From: Aureimonas sp. AU20
GTDB taxonomy: Bacteria > Pseudomonadota > Alphaproteobacteria > Rhizobiales > Rhizobiaceae
NCBI RefSeq assembly: GCF_001442755.1
Contig: NZ_CP006367.1
Span: 2,666,001-2,730,000, forward strand
Reading direction: 5' to 3'
DNA length: 64,000 nucleotides
The notes below the pieces were generated by a model, which had not been told where the DNA came from, did no database searches, and saw nothing but the letters and a program-made list of their open reading frames with translations. The position numbers were made by a program, and so were the translations under genes. Within the stretch, counting starts at the first letter, position 1. Each line of letters starts with the position of its first letter. Shown piece by piece: positions 36,694 through 45,079 of the stretch.

Positions 36694-37218
36694 ATGCCCC
36701 TTTCCCTCGCTCGCCTGCACGGCCTCGCGCTGGCCGCCACTCTCGTGCTCGGCTCGCTCGCAGCCCTTTCGCCCGCCGCCGCCCACGGGTTCAAACTCGG
36801 CGCCATCGAGATCGAACATCCCTGGAGCCGCGCGACACCGCCCGGCGCGCGCACGGGCGCCGGCTATTTCGGCCTCGTCAATTCCGGCCCTGGGGAAGAC
36901 AAGCTCATCTCCGCCGCGTCGCCGGCCGCCGAGAAGGTCGAGATCCACGAGATGTCGATCACGGACGGGATCATGAACATGCGCCGCGTCGACGGGCTGG
37001 CGATCCCGGCCGGCGGCAAGGCGGCACTGGCGCCGGGCGGCTATCACCTGATGCTCATGGGCCTGAAGGCGCCCTTCAAGGAGGGCCAGATGATTCCCGT
37101 CACGCTTACCTTCGAGAAGGCGGGCTCGATCGAGGTGCAGCTGCAGGTGGACAAGATGGGCGCGACCGGCCCGGCACACGGCGCGCATGAGGAGGGCGAG
37201 GAAGGCCACCAGCATTGA
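36694..37218 (+). CDS. Periplasmic copper chaperone PCu(A)C family
   Basis: 174 residues with a Sec signal peptide ending SPAAAHG near residue 30. The copper-binding pattern of the family is visible: HEMSITDGIMNMRRV supplies His and Met, and GGYHLMLMGL the second His/Met group. The tail is His- and Glu-rich (HGAHEEGEEGHQH), which could hold extra copper. PCu(A)C delivers copper to the Cu(A) or Cu(B) site of cytochrome oxidase together with SCO1-type proteins; a SCO1 gene is two genes downstream. Confidence 0.93.
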   Translation: MPLSLARLHGLALAATLVLGSLAALSPAAAHGFKLGAIEIEHPWSRATPPGARTGAGYFGLVNSGPGEDKLISAASPAAEKVEIHEMSITDGIMNMRRVDGLAIPAGGKAALAPGGYHLMLMGLKAPFKEGQMIPVTLTFEKAGSIEVQLQVDKMGATGPAHGAHEEGEEGHQH

Positions 37219-37406
37219 GACCGCCCCGCGCCGACGACATGCCGATCGGGAGACAAGCACCGCGTCCGCGCGCTGGATCGCGCGTGGATCGGCTGTCGCT
37301 AGCGCCGAGGTTGGTGTCGGCGGAAGGGGTGCCAGCGTCTGATGCGAGGACACCGGCTCACGCTTCGAAGAGAGTTTGCGCCACCTGGCAGGGTCTACTC
37401 ATTCCG

Positions 37407-39026
37407 ATGGGAGAAACGTCCCTGTCTCGCCTCCGCGCCGCGCTGCGATGCCTGCTGCTGATCGGACTGATGGTCGTGGGCGCTCTGTCGCTCGTCACCC
37501 CGGCCGAGGCTCATGCGGGTCTCGTCGCCACCGAGCCGGCCGACGGCGCGGTGCTGGCGCGCGCACCGGATCGGTTCGAACTGATCTTCAGCGAGCCGGT
37601 CTCGCCGCTGCGCCTCGCGCTCATCGGGCCGGACGGGAAGGCGCACGCCCTCTCGGCAAGCGCCGTCGCCGGCAACAGCGTAGAGATCGCCGCGCCCCGT
37701 TCGCTCGACGAAGGCACGCATATCCTGACGTGGCGCGTCGTTTCCCTGGACGGGCATCCCGTGGCGGGCTCGATGCGCCTGTCGATCGGCGCGCCCAGCG
37801 CAGAGCCTCCGGCAATCCCCGCCGAGTTCGACCGCGCGGTGCAGGCGCTGGTCTGGGCGTCGCGCTGGCTTCTCTATCTCGGCCTGTTCTTCGGCATCGG
37901 CGGTGCCGCCGGCCTCTTTCTAGGGGCACAGCCTTCGGACCAAGCGCTGTCGCGCGTGCACATCGCGCTCGCACTCGGCCTTATCGCCGTGCCGCTTTCG
38001 CTCGGCGCGCAGGGGCTCGACGCGCTGGGCGCTCCCCTGTTGGCTTTGGCAACCGGAGCCACGTGGCGCGCGGCGATGGAAACGGGCTTCGGCTCGGCCG
38101 CTGGCATCGCCGCGCTCGCGCTCTCCGTTGCACTCGTAGCCACTTGGCTTCCACGGCGTTTCGGCGCCACGCTCGCCGGGCTTGCACTTCTCGGGGCGGG
38201 GCTCGCGCTCGCCTCAACCGGCCACGCCTCCAACGCCCCGCCGCGAGAATGGACACGGCCGGCCGTGGCGGTCCATACGATCACGGTCGCGCTCTGGATC
38301 GGCGCGCTTCTGCCGCTGGCCATGGCGCTGCGCGCATCAGAGGATGCGGATCGCATGGCGGCGCTCAGGCGCTTTTCCAAGCGGATCGTGCCGGTCGTGG
38401 CCTTGCTTCTCCTGTCCGGCGGCTTTCTGGCGGTGATCCAGATCGGCACCCTGCCCGCCCTGTGGCAGAGCTGGTACGGGCGGGTTCTCCTCGTGAAGCT
38501 CGCGCTTGTCTTCGCCCTCCTCGCGCTGGCGGCGGACAATCGCTGGCGCCTGACCCGACCAGCGCTCGCTGGCGACGTGCCATCGCGACGGGCTATTCGG
38601 CGGCACATCCGTTTGGAAATCGCCGTCGCTGTTCTGATCCTCGGCACGGTCGCGCTCTGGCGGTTCACGCCGCCGCCGCGGATCGAGGCAGCTATTGCCG
38701 CTGAGCCCACACAGGCCCATGCGACGGGGACACTTCTAATGGCCGACCTGACGCTGGCCCCGGCGCGCGCGGGGCCGATCGAAGCGGCGGCCATGCTCAT
38801 GACCATCGACTACGGCCCGGTGAACCCGCAATCCGTCACCTTCCTGTTTTCGCGGCCGGGCGAGGCAGACGAGGCGATCCGCCAGACCGCTCACAATTCC
38901 GGCGACGGGATGTGGCGCGTGGAAACTACCCTGCCCAGCCCCGGCCTCTGGCACGTGCGGATCGATGTCGCGATCGACGCGGCGACCCTGGATCGCCTCG
39001 AAACCGATCTTTACGTGAGACCTTGA
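37407..39026 (+). CDS. CopC-CopD fusion, copper resistance/uptake protein
   Basis: 539 residues. A signal peptide (LLLIGLMVVGALSLVTPAEA) is followed by a CopC domain starting HAGLVATEPADGAVL and ending with DGHPVAGSMRLSIG, which keeps the N-terminal His and the HPV-type copper site. Residues about 150-430 form a CopD-like bundle of about eight helices. The last ~100 residues (ADLTLAPARAGPIEAA to LYVRP) resemble a YtkA/FixH-like beta domain. It is probably a copper importer of the inner membrane. The start has no strong ribosome site; upstream alternatives exist. Confidence 0.9.
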   Translation: MGETSLSRLRAALRCLLLIGLMVVGALSLVTPAEAHAGLVATEPADGAVLARAPDRFELIFSEPVSPLRLALIGPDGKAHALSASAVAGNSVEIAAPRSLDEGTHILTWRVVSLDGHPVAGSMRLSIGAPSAEPPAIPAEFDRAVQALVWASRWLLYLGLFFGIGGAAGLFLGAQPSDQALSRVHIALALGLIAVPLSLGAQGLDALGAPLLALATGATWRAAMETGFGSAAGIAALALSVALVATWLPRRFGATLAGLALLGAGLALASTGHASNAPPREWTRPAVAVHTITVALWIGALLPLAMALRASEDADRMAALRRFSKRIVPVVALLLLSGGFLAVIQIGTLPALWQSWYGRVLLVKLALVFALLALAADNRWRLTRPALAGDVPSRRAIRRHIRLEIAVAVLILGTVALWRFTPPPRIEAAIAAEPTQAHATGTLLMADLTLAPARAGPIEAAAMLMTIDYGPVNPQSVTFLFSRPGEADEAIRQTAHNSGDGMWRVETTLPSPGLWHVRIDVAIDAATLDRLETDLYVRP

Positions 39027-39070
39027 GCGGCGACGGCCAACCCATATCGCTCGACAAGAGAGGACAATCC

Positions 39071-39715
39071 ATGGCTTCGGGAAACGCCAATCGCCTTCTG
39101 GCTTTCGGGGGCGCCGGCACCTTGATCGCGGTTCTTCTCGGCCTGATTGGCTGGATGGTGCTGAACCAGCCCGCGCGCGGCGCGCCGGACCAGGCGTTCT
39201 CGCTCAGCGACACGCGCGGCGGCACCGTGGACCAGAGCGTTCTGAAGGGCCGGCCCTCGCTCATCTATTTCGGCTACACCAATTGCCCCGAAGTCTGCCC
39301 GACGACGCTGATCGAGATGGCGGATTGGCTGAACGCGCTGGGGCCGGACGGGCGAGATTTGCAGGCTCTGTTCTTCACGGTCGACCCCGAGCGCGACACG
39401 CTGGACGTCCTTCGCCCCTATGTCGCCTCGATCTCGGATCGCATCGTCGGTGTCACCGGCAGTCCGGCCGAGATGGAGAAAGCCTCGAAGGCCTGGCTGG
39501 TTTATTCCCGCAAGACCGGCGAAGGCGAGGACTACCATATGCGCCACTCCACCTCGCTCTTGATGATCGGCGCCAACGGACGGCTTCAGGGCATGATCCC
39601 CTACGGCACGCCGAGGGAGGAGGCGATCGCCAAAATTCGCAACACGCTTCTGACAGGCGCGCCGCCCGCGCCGTCGGCCGCGCGAGACGACGCCCGGCGC
39701 GAGCGCGCCGGCTAG
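39071..39715 (+). CDS. SCO1/SenC family protein
   Basis: 214 residues. One N-terminal membrane anchor (AGTLIAVLLGLIGWMVL), then a thioredoxin-like periplasmic domain with the copper-binding CxxxC in YTNCPEVCPTTL and a downstream His in YHMRHSTSLLMIG. SCO proteins reduce or load the Cu(A) site of cytochrome c oxidase. AGAGGA lies 7 nt before the ATG. It closes the copper cluster; its stop codon overlaps that of the convergent MocR gene (shared CTAG). Confidence 0.95.
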   Translation: MASGNANRLLAFGGAGTLIAVLLGLIGWMVLNQPARGAPDQAFSLSDTRGGTVDQSVLKGRPSLIYFGYTNCPEVCPTTLIEMADWLNALGPDGRDLQALFFTVDPERDTLDVLRPYVASISDRIVGVTGSPAEMEKASKAWLVYSRKTGEGEDYHMRHSTSLLMIGANGRLQGMIPYGTPREEAIAKIRNTLLTGAPPAPSAARDDARRERAG

Positions 39716-41115
39716 GCTTCTGCGCTTCGCGCCACGTCGGCGCTCGGCCGGGCCAGCAGCGCCGCCAGCAGGTCCAGCGCCTGCGGCGGGGTCTGCGCCA
39801 CGTTGAAACGCATGAGGCTAGGTGCTGACTGCGAGACGCTGAACACATTGCCGGGCGCGAGCACCATATTCTCGACCAGCGCGGCCTTGGCGATCTCGGC
39901 GGCATCGCGCCCCTCCGGCAGGTGGCACCAGAGCGTGAAGCCGCCGCGTGGCTCAACCCAGACGCTGAGGCCCAAACCTTCCAGCCGCGCCTGCACCTCC
40001 TTGCGCCGCTTGGCGAGCCGCGCGCGCAGGCTCGCCACATGCTTGCGGTAGCTGCCGTCGGAGAGCAGTTCGAGCACGAGATCGGCCGAAAGCGGGCTTG
40101 GGCCGCCGAAATTCGTCGCGACCTGAAGATCGGTCAGCCCGTCGATCCATTCAGGCTTCGCCGCGATGTAACCGCAGCGCAACGAGGCCGACAGCGTCTT
40201 GGAGAAGCTGCCAATGCGGATCACGCGGTCCAGCCCGTCCAAGGCGGCGAGGCGTGGCGAGGGCTCGGGCTCGAAATCGGAGAAGATGTCGTCCTCAATG
40301 ATCGTCACGTCGTAGGCCGAGGCGGCGAGCAGCAGGCGGTGCGCCACGGCTGGCGAAAGCGAGGCGCCGGTCGGATTGTGGATCGCGGAATTGGTGATGT
40401 AGAGCTTGGGCGAATGCGTGCGCGCGGCCTCCGCGAAACGCTCGGCATCCGGCCCCGACGGCGTATAGGGCACGCCGACGATTTTGACGCGATGGGCGCG
40501 CAGCAGCGCCTGAAAGTTGAAGTAGCAGGGATCGTCCAGCAGCACCGTGTCGCCCGGTTGGAGCAGAAAGCGACAGACGAGGTCCACCGCCTGCGTGCCC
40601 GAGCCGGCGAGCAGGATCTGCTCGGGCGCGACGTCCAGTCCCTCCCCGGCGAACTGGCGCGCCAGAAGGCGCCGGAGCGCGGGCGAACCCTGTGTCGCGC
40701 CATACTGGGCCAAGCGATCACCCTCGCCTTTGGAAAGCTTGCGCAGCGCGCGGCCGATGGCCTCCTGCGGCATCCACTCTGCCGGTAGCCAGCCGCAGCC
40801 CGGACGCAGGACGCCGGGACCGGTGTCGAGAGACTGGCGCGATACCCAGAGCGGATCGATCTCCCGATCGAGCCTCGGCTCGGCCTCCCCGACGGTCAGC
40901 GCCAGCGGCAGTCCCGCGACATAGAAGCCCGAACCCGGCCGGGAGCGAATGACGCCTTCGGCCGAGAGCCGATCATAGGCCTCCACGACGGTGGAGGGCG
41001 AAACGCCCATGGCGCTGGCATAGCGGCGGATCGAGGGGAGCCGCTCGCCGGGCGCAAAACTGCGGGATGCCAGTCGGCGGCGAATGTCCTCCACCAAATC
41101 CTTCGTTCGCGCCAT
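39712..41115 (-). CDS. MocR family regulator (GntR winged helix + class I aminotransferase-like domain)
   Basis: 467 residues. The N-terminal winged helix (about 1-68) is FAPGERLPSIRRYASAMGV plus SPSTVVEAYDRLSAEGVIRS. The C-terminal ~370 residues form an aminotransferase-like domain whose PLP-binding Lys lies in RIGSFSKTLSASLRCGY; DDPCYFNFQ and NSAIHNPTG are also conserved. MocR proteins usually regulate the divergent gene, here the EamA transporter at 41234. GAGG lies 5 nt before the ATG. The PLP-bound ligand could be an amino acid or vitamin B6 related molecule. Confidence 0.92.
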   Translation of the reverse strand: MARTKDLVEDIRRRLASRSFAPGERLPSIRRYASAMGVSPSTVVEAYDRLSAEGVIRSRPGSGFYVAGLPLALTVGEAEPRLDREIDPLWVSRQSLDTGPGVLRPGCGWLPAEWMPQEAIGRALRKLSKGEGDRLAQYGATQGSPALRRLLARQFAGEGLDVAPEQILLAGSGTQAVDLVCRFLLQPGDTVLLDDPCYFNFQALLRAHRVKIVGVPYTPSGPDAERFAEAARTHSPKLYITNSAIHNPTGASLSPAVAHRLLLAASAYDVTIIEDDIFSDFEPEPSPRLAALDGLDRVIRIGSFSKTLSASLRCGYIAAKPEWIDGLTDLQVATNFGGPSPLSADLVLELLSDGSYRKHVASLRARLAKRRKEVQARLEGLGLSVWVEPRGGFTLWCHLPEGRDAAEIAKAALVENMVLAPGNVFSVSQSAPSLMRFNVAQTPPQALDLLAALLARPSADVARSAEA

Positions 41116-41167
41116 CACCGCCTCGCCCTACCGTGTTCAGATCGGACCATACAGTTCCTCCATCCGA

Positions 41168-41222
41168 TACGAAACCGTATCTCGTACGAAACCAGACAAT
41201 AATGCTTACTCCGTACCAAAAC
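41168..41222. promoter_or_regulatory. Direct repeats TACGAAACC, candidate MocR operator
   Basis: TACGAAACC occurs at 41168-41176 and again at 41185-41193, 17 bp apart, and a degenerate copy TACCAAAAC lies at 41214-41222. MocR regulators typically bind two or three direct repeats between their own gene and the divergent target. The position in the 118-bp spacer between the MocR and EamA genes fits this role. Confidence 0.5.
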
Positions 41223-41233
41223 TGGAGAGAGTT

Positions 41234-42094
41234 ATGGAACGAAATGCGTCGGGTTGGATCAGCGGCTTGCTGGGCGTCGTCATTTTCAGTGGCTCCCTTC
41301 CGGCGACGCGCGTCGCCGTAGGCGGCTTCTCGCCCCTATTTCTCACCTCGGTGCGGGCGGTGATCGCGGCCTGTCTCGGAGCTCTGCTCCTGCTGACCCT
41401 TCGCCAGCGCCGCCCCCAACGGGCAGACCTGTGGCCGTTGGCGATCGTCGCGCTTGGCGTCGTGATCGGCTTTCCCCTGCTCACGGCTCTGGCGCTCAAG
41501 CATGTAACCTCGGCGCATTCCATCGTCTTCATCGGGCTCCTGCCCCTGGCGACGGCTTTGTTCGGGGTCCTGCGGGGCGGCGAGCAGCCGAAGCCGGCCT
41601 TCTGGATCTTCTCGCTGTTTGGCGCCGCGTCGGTCGCCGGCTTCGCGCTGGCGCAGGGCGGGCAAGGTTCGGGTGCGGGCGACCTCCTGATGCTGGCCGC
41701 GATCGTCCTTTGCGGCCTTGGCTATGCCGAAGGCGCCGTTCTGTCCCGGCGCCTCGGCGGCTGGCAGGTCATTTCCTGGGCGCTGCTTCTGGCGCTTCCC
41801 GCCATGGCGCTGGTAGCCTGCCTGACCCGGCCTGCCTCGCTGCGGGGGATCGCGCCGCCGGCCTGGATCGGGCTCTTCTATGTCTCCGTCTTCAGCATGC
41901 TGATCGGCTTCGTCTTCTGGTATCGCGGCTTGGCCATCGGCGGCATCGCCGGCGTCGGGCAGTTGCAGTTGCTTCAGCCCTTTCTCGGGCTTCTCCTCGC
42001 CGGCGCCCTTTTGGGCGAACCCGTGGCCTGGACCATGGTCGCCGCTTCCGGCCTCGTCGTACTCTGCGTGGCCGGAGCCAAGCGCTACGCCTGA
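41234..42094 (+). CDS. EamA/DMT-superfamily transporter
   Basis: 286 residues with ten hydrophobic segments arranged as two EamA repeats. The first begins GWISGLLGVVIFSGSLPATRVAV, the second WQVISWALLLALPAMALVA, and the C-terminal stretch VGQLQLLQPFLGLLLAGALLGEP is typical of the RhaT/YdcZ-like drug-metabolite carriers. The substrate is unknown; the neighbouring MocR regulator suggests an amino acid or amine effector. GGAGAGAG lies just before the ATG. Confidence 0.9.
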   Translation: MERNASGWISGLLGVVIFSGSLPATRVAVGGFSPLFLTSVRAVIAACLGALLLLTLRQRRPQRADLWPLAIVALGVVIGFPLLTALALKHVTSAHSIVFIGLLPLATALFGVLRGGEQPKPAFWIFSLFGAASVAGFALAQGGQGSGAGDLLMLAAIVLCGLGYAEGAVLSRRLGGWQVISWALLLALPAMALVACLTRPASLRGIAPPAWIGLFYVSVFSMLIGFVFWYRGLAIGGIAGVGQLQLLQPFLGLLLAGALLGEPVAWTMVAASGLVVLCVAGAKRYA

Positions 42095-42222
42095 CGCCGG
42101 CCCCAAAGTTCCTTCTTTGTTCCTGTCGCCAAATCCGCTAGGTTTGCCCTGAGCGAAGGGAATCACCGAATGCGCCGAGGCGGCTGGGCCGGCGGTTTGG
42201 GGAACGAATCCAAGGTGCAGCC

Positions 42223-43401
42223 ATGGCGCAACCGAACGAAGTGGCAGCGGGGGACAGGCGCCAGCCTGACGGCATCCGGGGGCGCTCGACCGCGACGCCG
42301 CCCGCGCCTGAACCGTGCACCTCGCCTGCGCGAAAAATCATCCATATCGACATGGATGCCTTCTATGCCTCGGTGGAGCAGCGGGACGACCCGTCCCTGC
42401 GCGGTCGTCCTGTGGCCGTCGGGGGCTCGCGGGAGCGCGGCGTCGTGGCCGCCGCCAGCTACGAAGCACGCGCCTTCGGCGTGCGCTCGGCCATGCCCTC
42501 CGTCACGGCGCGGCGCAAATGTCCCGATCTCGTGTTCGTGAAGCCGCGCTTCGAGGTCTACAAGGCGATCTCGAGCGAGATCCGCGCCGTGTTTGCGGAG
42601 CACACGCCCATCATCGAGCCGCTGTCGCTGGACGAGGCCTATCTCGACGTCACCGAGAATCTGCAGGGGATCGCCTCGGCCACGGTGATCGCCGAGGACA
42701 TTCGCGCCCGCATCCGCCAGCGCACGGGCCTGACGGCCTCGGCCGGCGTGTCCTACAACAAGTTTCTCGCCAAGCTCGCCTCAGACCATCGCAAGCCCGA
42801 TGGGCTCTTCGTCATCACGCCTTCCATGGGCGCAGGCTTCGTCGAAACGCTAACCGTGGGGCGTTTTCATGGTGTCGGCCCCGCGACGGCCGCCAAGATG
42901 GAGCGGCTCGGCATCCGCACCGGGGCTGACCTGCGCGCCTGCACCCTGGCCTTCTTGCGCGAGCATTTCGGCAAGATCGGCCCCTATTATTTCGGCATCT
43001 CGCGCGGCATCGACGAACGGCCGGTGCGCGCCGACCGCATCCGCAAGTCCGTCGGCGCGGAGAATACGTTCTCGGCCGATCTGTTCGAGACCGAGGCCAT
43101 GCGCGAGGCGCTGGAGCCGATCCTCGACAAGGTCTGGCGCTATTGCGAGGGCAGCGGCCTGCGGGGGCGCACGGTGACGCTGAAGATCAAGGACGCCGAT
43201 TTCCACCAGATCACGCGAAGCCAATCCGTCGTTCTGCCGGTCGCGAACCGTGCCGAGTTGGAGCAGATCGCCATCCGCCTCCTACATGAGCGACCGCCCA
43301 ACCCGCGCGGCATTCGCCTTCTCGGCGTGACGCTTTCCGCCTTGGTGGACGCTGCCGAGAGCCGGACGGCGAACGACGTCCAGTTCGCCCTGCCCTTCTG
43401 A
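42223..43401 (+). CDS. dinB: DNA polymerase IV (Y-family translesion polymerase)
   Basis: 392 residues. After an extra ~38-residue N-terminal stretch comes the Y-family palm: IIHIDMDAFYASVEQ and PLSLDEAYLDVT supply the catalytic Asp and Glu residues, and YNKFLAKLASDHRKPDGL the fingers. The little-finger domain ends in QFALPF, a beta-clamp binding motif at the very C-terminus. It copies damaged DNA without proofreading. The ATG at 42223 is preceded by AAGGTG; the conserved domain begins only at residue 39, so a later start cannot be excluded. Confidence 0.95.
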   Translation: MAQPNEVAAGDRRQPDGIRGRSTATPPAPEPCTSPARKIIHIDMDAFYASVEQRDDPSLRGRPVAVGGSRERGVVAAASYEARAFGVRSAMPSVTARRKCPDLVFVKPRFEVYKAISSEIRAVFAEHTPIIEPLSLDEAYLDVTENLQGIASATVIAEDIRARIRQRTGLTASAGVSYNKFLAKLASDHRKPDGLFVITPSMGAGFVETLTVGRFHGVGPATAAKMERLGIRTGADLRACTLAFLREHFGKIGPYYFGISRGIDERPVRADRIRKSVGAENTFSADLFETEAMREALEPILDKVWRYCEGSGLRGRTVTLKIKDADFHQITRSQSVVLPVANRAELEQIAIRLLHERPPNPRGIRLLGVTLSALVDAAESRTANDVQFALPF

Positions 43402-43712
43402 AAGCCCGTTTGGGAACCGGTCGCGGTTTCACCGCAAATCTCCCGCATTTGAATTGAACGGAACAGTTCGGGGCTGCGGATGCAGTCTTAGCGGCACGCC
43501 GGCCCTCGTTCTGCCGGAGCGTTCGATTCCGTTGTTCAGGATAGGAATCGAAATCTCGCATCGATGCCAATAAATCGGGGATGGCCCGCGACTATTCCCT
43601 GCAAGAGGCATGGCAATGTGGTATCGCCACGCGGAATGGACGAAATGGAAGGGGCGTTCGACCCTTTCCGCTTGTGCCCGATTTGACGATTAACTCACTC
43701 GTTCGACGAAAG
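43402..43712. promoter_or_regulatory. 311-bp intergenic region with a 9-bp inverted repeat
   Basis: No gene is visible between dinB and the polysaccharide export gene. The main structure is TTCGATTCC (43522-43530) and GGAATCGAA (43544-43552), a perfect inverted repeat with a 13-nt spacer, about 160 bp before the export gene. It could be an operator or an RNA hairpin. AT-rich patches at 43640-43700 may hold the promoter. Confidence 0.4.
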
Positions 43713-44987
43713 ATGAGGATGGCTCGCTCCGGTCTTCTTAAAATTGTCCGCTTTTCGCTCGCATTCGGCCTTGGCGTTGCAAGTATGGGCGCGGCTCGGG
43801 CGGCGGACTTCAACGCCTTGGACACCGTGTCGATCAAGGTCACGGAGTGGCTGCCCGCGCGCGGCGAATATCGCGAATGGTCGGCCCTCAGCGGGAATTA
43901 TTCGGTCGGCCCCGACCTCAGCATTTCCGTCCCCTTCCTCGGCCAGATCGCGCTGGGCGATCTCGACCGCAACACGCTGGCGGAGCGCATCTCGGCTCGC
44001 CTTCAGGAGCGCATGAGCCTGCCGCAGCCGCCCGACGTGCAGGTCGAGATCGCGCAGCGTGCGCCGGTCTACATTCTGGGCGCGGTGGCGACGCCCGGCT
44101 CGGTGCCCTTCGTGCCCGGCATGACGGTGCGCCAGGCGATCGCGCTGTCCGGCGGCCTGTTCCGCGGTGGCGGCGTGGAAATGCGCCTTGAGCGCGACGC
44201 CATCACCACAGCGGGAACGCTCGATGATGCGCGCGATCGCGCCGACCGCCTGCGCGCCAAGGTCTACCGTCTCGAGGAAGAGGTGCGCCCCGAGGACGCG
44301 CCGCCGATCAGCGCGGACGCCAAGAAGGGCATCCCCGCCGAGCTCCTGGCGGAAGAAGAGTCCATTCGGCAGACCCGCACCCAGGTTCGCCAGTCGCGCA
44401 TCAAAAGCTTCGAGGACCGGCGCGATCTCGCGCGGGATCAGATCCGCACCCTGGCGGACATGAGAACCAGCCTCGACCGGCAGATCGACGTGACGCGCGC
44501 CGAGTTGAAGGACGTGAACAAGCTGGTGGATCGGGGCCTTGCGGTTGCGGGTCGCTCCACCACGCTGGACCGCACGCTGGCCGATCTCGAAAGCCGGCGT
44601 CTCGACCTCGATCTCGGTGCTCTGACGGCCAATCTCGCCGTCAACGAAAGCGAGCGCGGTATTCTGGACGTGGACACGACCTTCCGCATTGAGACGTCGA
44701 ACGAGCTCCAGACCGCCCGCGCCGAACTGGAAAAGGCCAAGCGCGACATTCACGTCGCCGAAGACCTGCTTCGCGAGGCGACGCTGATCGCCCCGGCCAA
44801 TGCGATCGAGCGCGATGGCGATCTGGCCGTCAGCCTCGAAGTGTTCCGCACGCCCTGGGGCGGCGGACAGCCGGTGAAGATCGATCTCGACGCGCCGCTG
44901 GCCAGCCGCGACACGGTGGAGATCCGCCTCGACATGAACCGCGCGCGGCCTTCGGTTCGCGCGGATGCGCAGGTCGGCAATCCCTGA
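43713..44987 (+). CDS. Polysaccharide export protein, ExoF-like
   Basis: 424 residues with a signal peptide ending GAARAADF. The Poly_export domain follows (DTVSIKVTEW, then YSVGPDLSISVPFLGQIAL), with an SLBB-like part at YILGAVATPGSVPFVPGMTV. A long central coiled coil (about 190-330) and a beta-rich end complete the ExoF-like layout, which is about 420 residues in Sinorhizobium. It probably acts in the periplasm/outer membrane in exopolysaccharide export. A glycosyltransferase gene lies 92 bp downstream. The start could be the ATG at 43713 or 43719. Confidence 0.85.
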   Translation: MRMARSGLLKIVRFSLAFGLGVASMGAARAADFNALDTVSIKVTEWLPARGEYREWSALSGNYSVGPDLSISVPFLGQIALGDLDRNTLAERISARLQERMSLPQPPDVQVEIAQRAPVYILGAVATPGSVPFVPGMTVRQAIALSGGLFRGGGVEMRLERDAITTAGTLDDARDRADRLRAKVYRLEEEVRPEDAPPISADAKKGIPAELLAEEESIRQTRTQVRQSRIKSFEDRRDLARDQIRTLADMRTSLDRQIDVTRAELKDVNKLVDRGLAVAGRSTTLDRTLADLESRRLDLDLGALTANLAVNESERGILDVDTTFRIETSNELQTARAELEKAKRDIHVAEDLLREATLIAPANAIERDGDLAVSLEVFRTPWGGGQPVKIDLDAPLASRDTVEIRLDMNRARPSVRADAQVGNP

Positions 44988-45079
44988 CGCGCGCTCGAGC
45001 TAACTGTTAGACACGCGGCCCGTCCATCCCTTCCGGATCGGCGGGCCATTCCCGTGCTCCCTGCCCGATCGAGGTTCCG

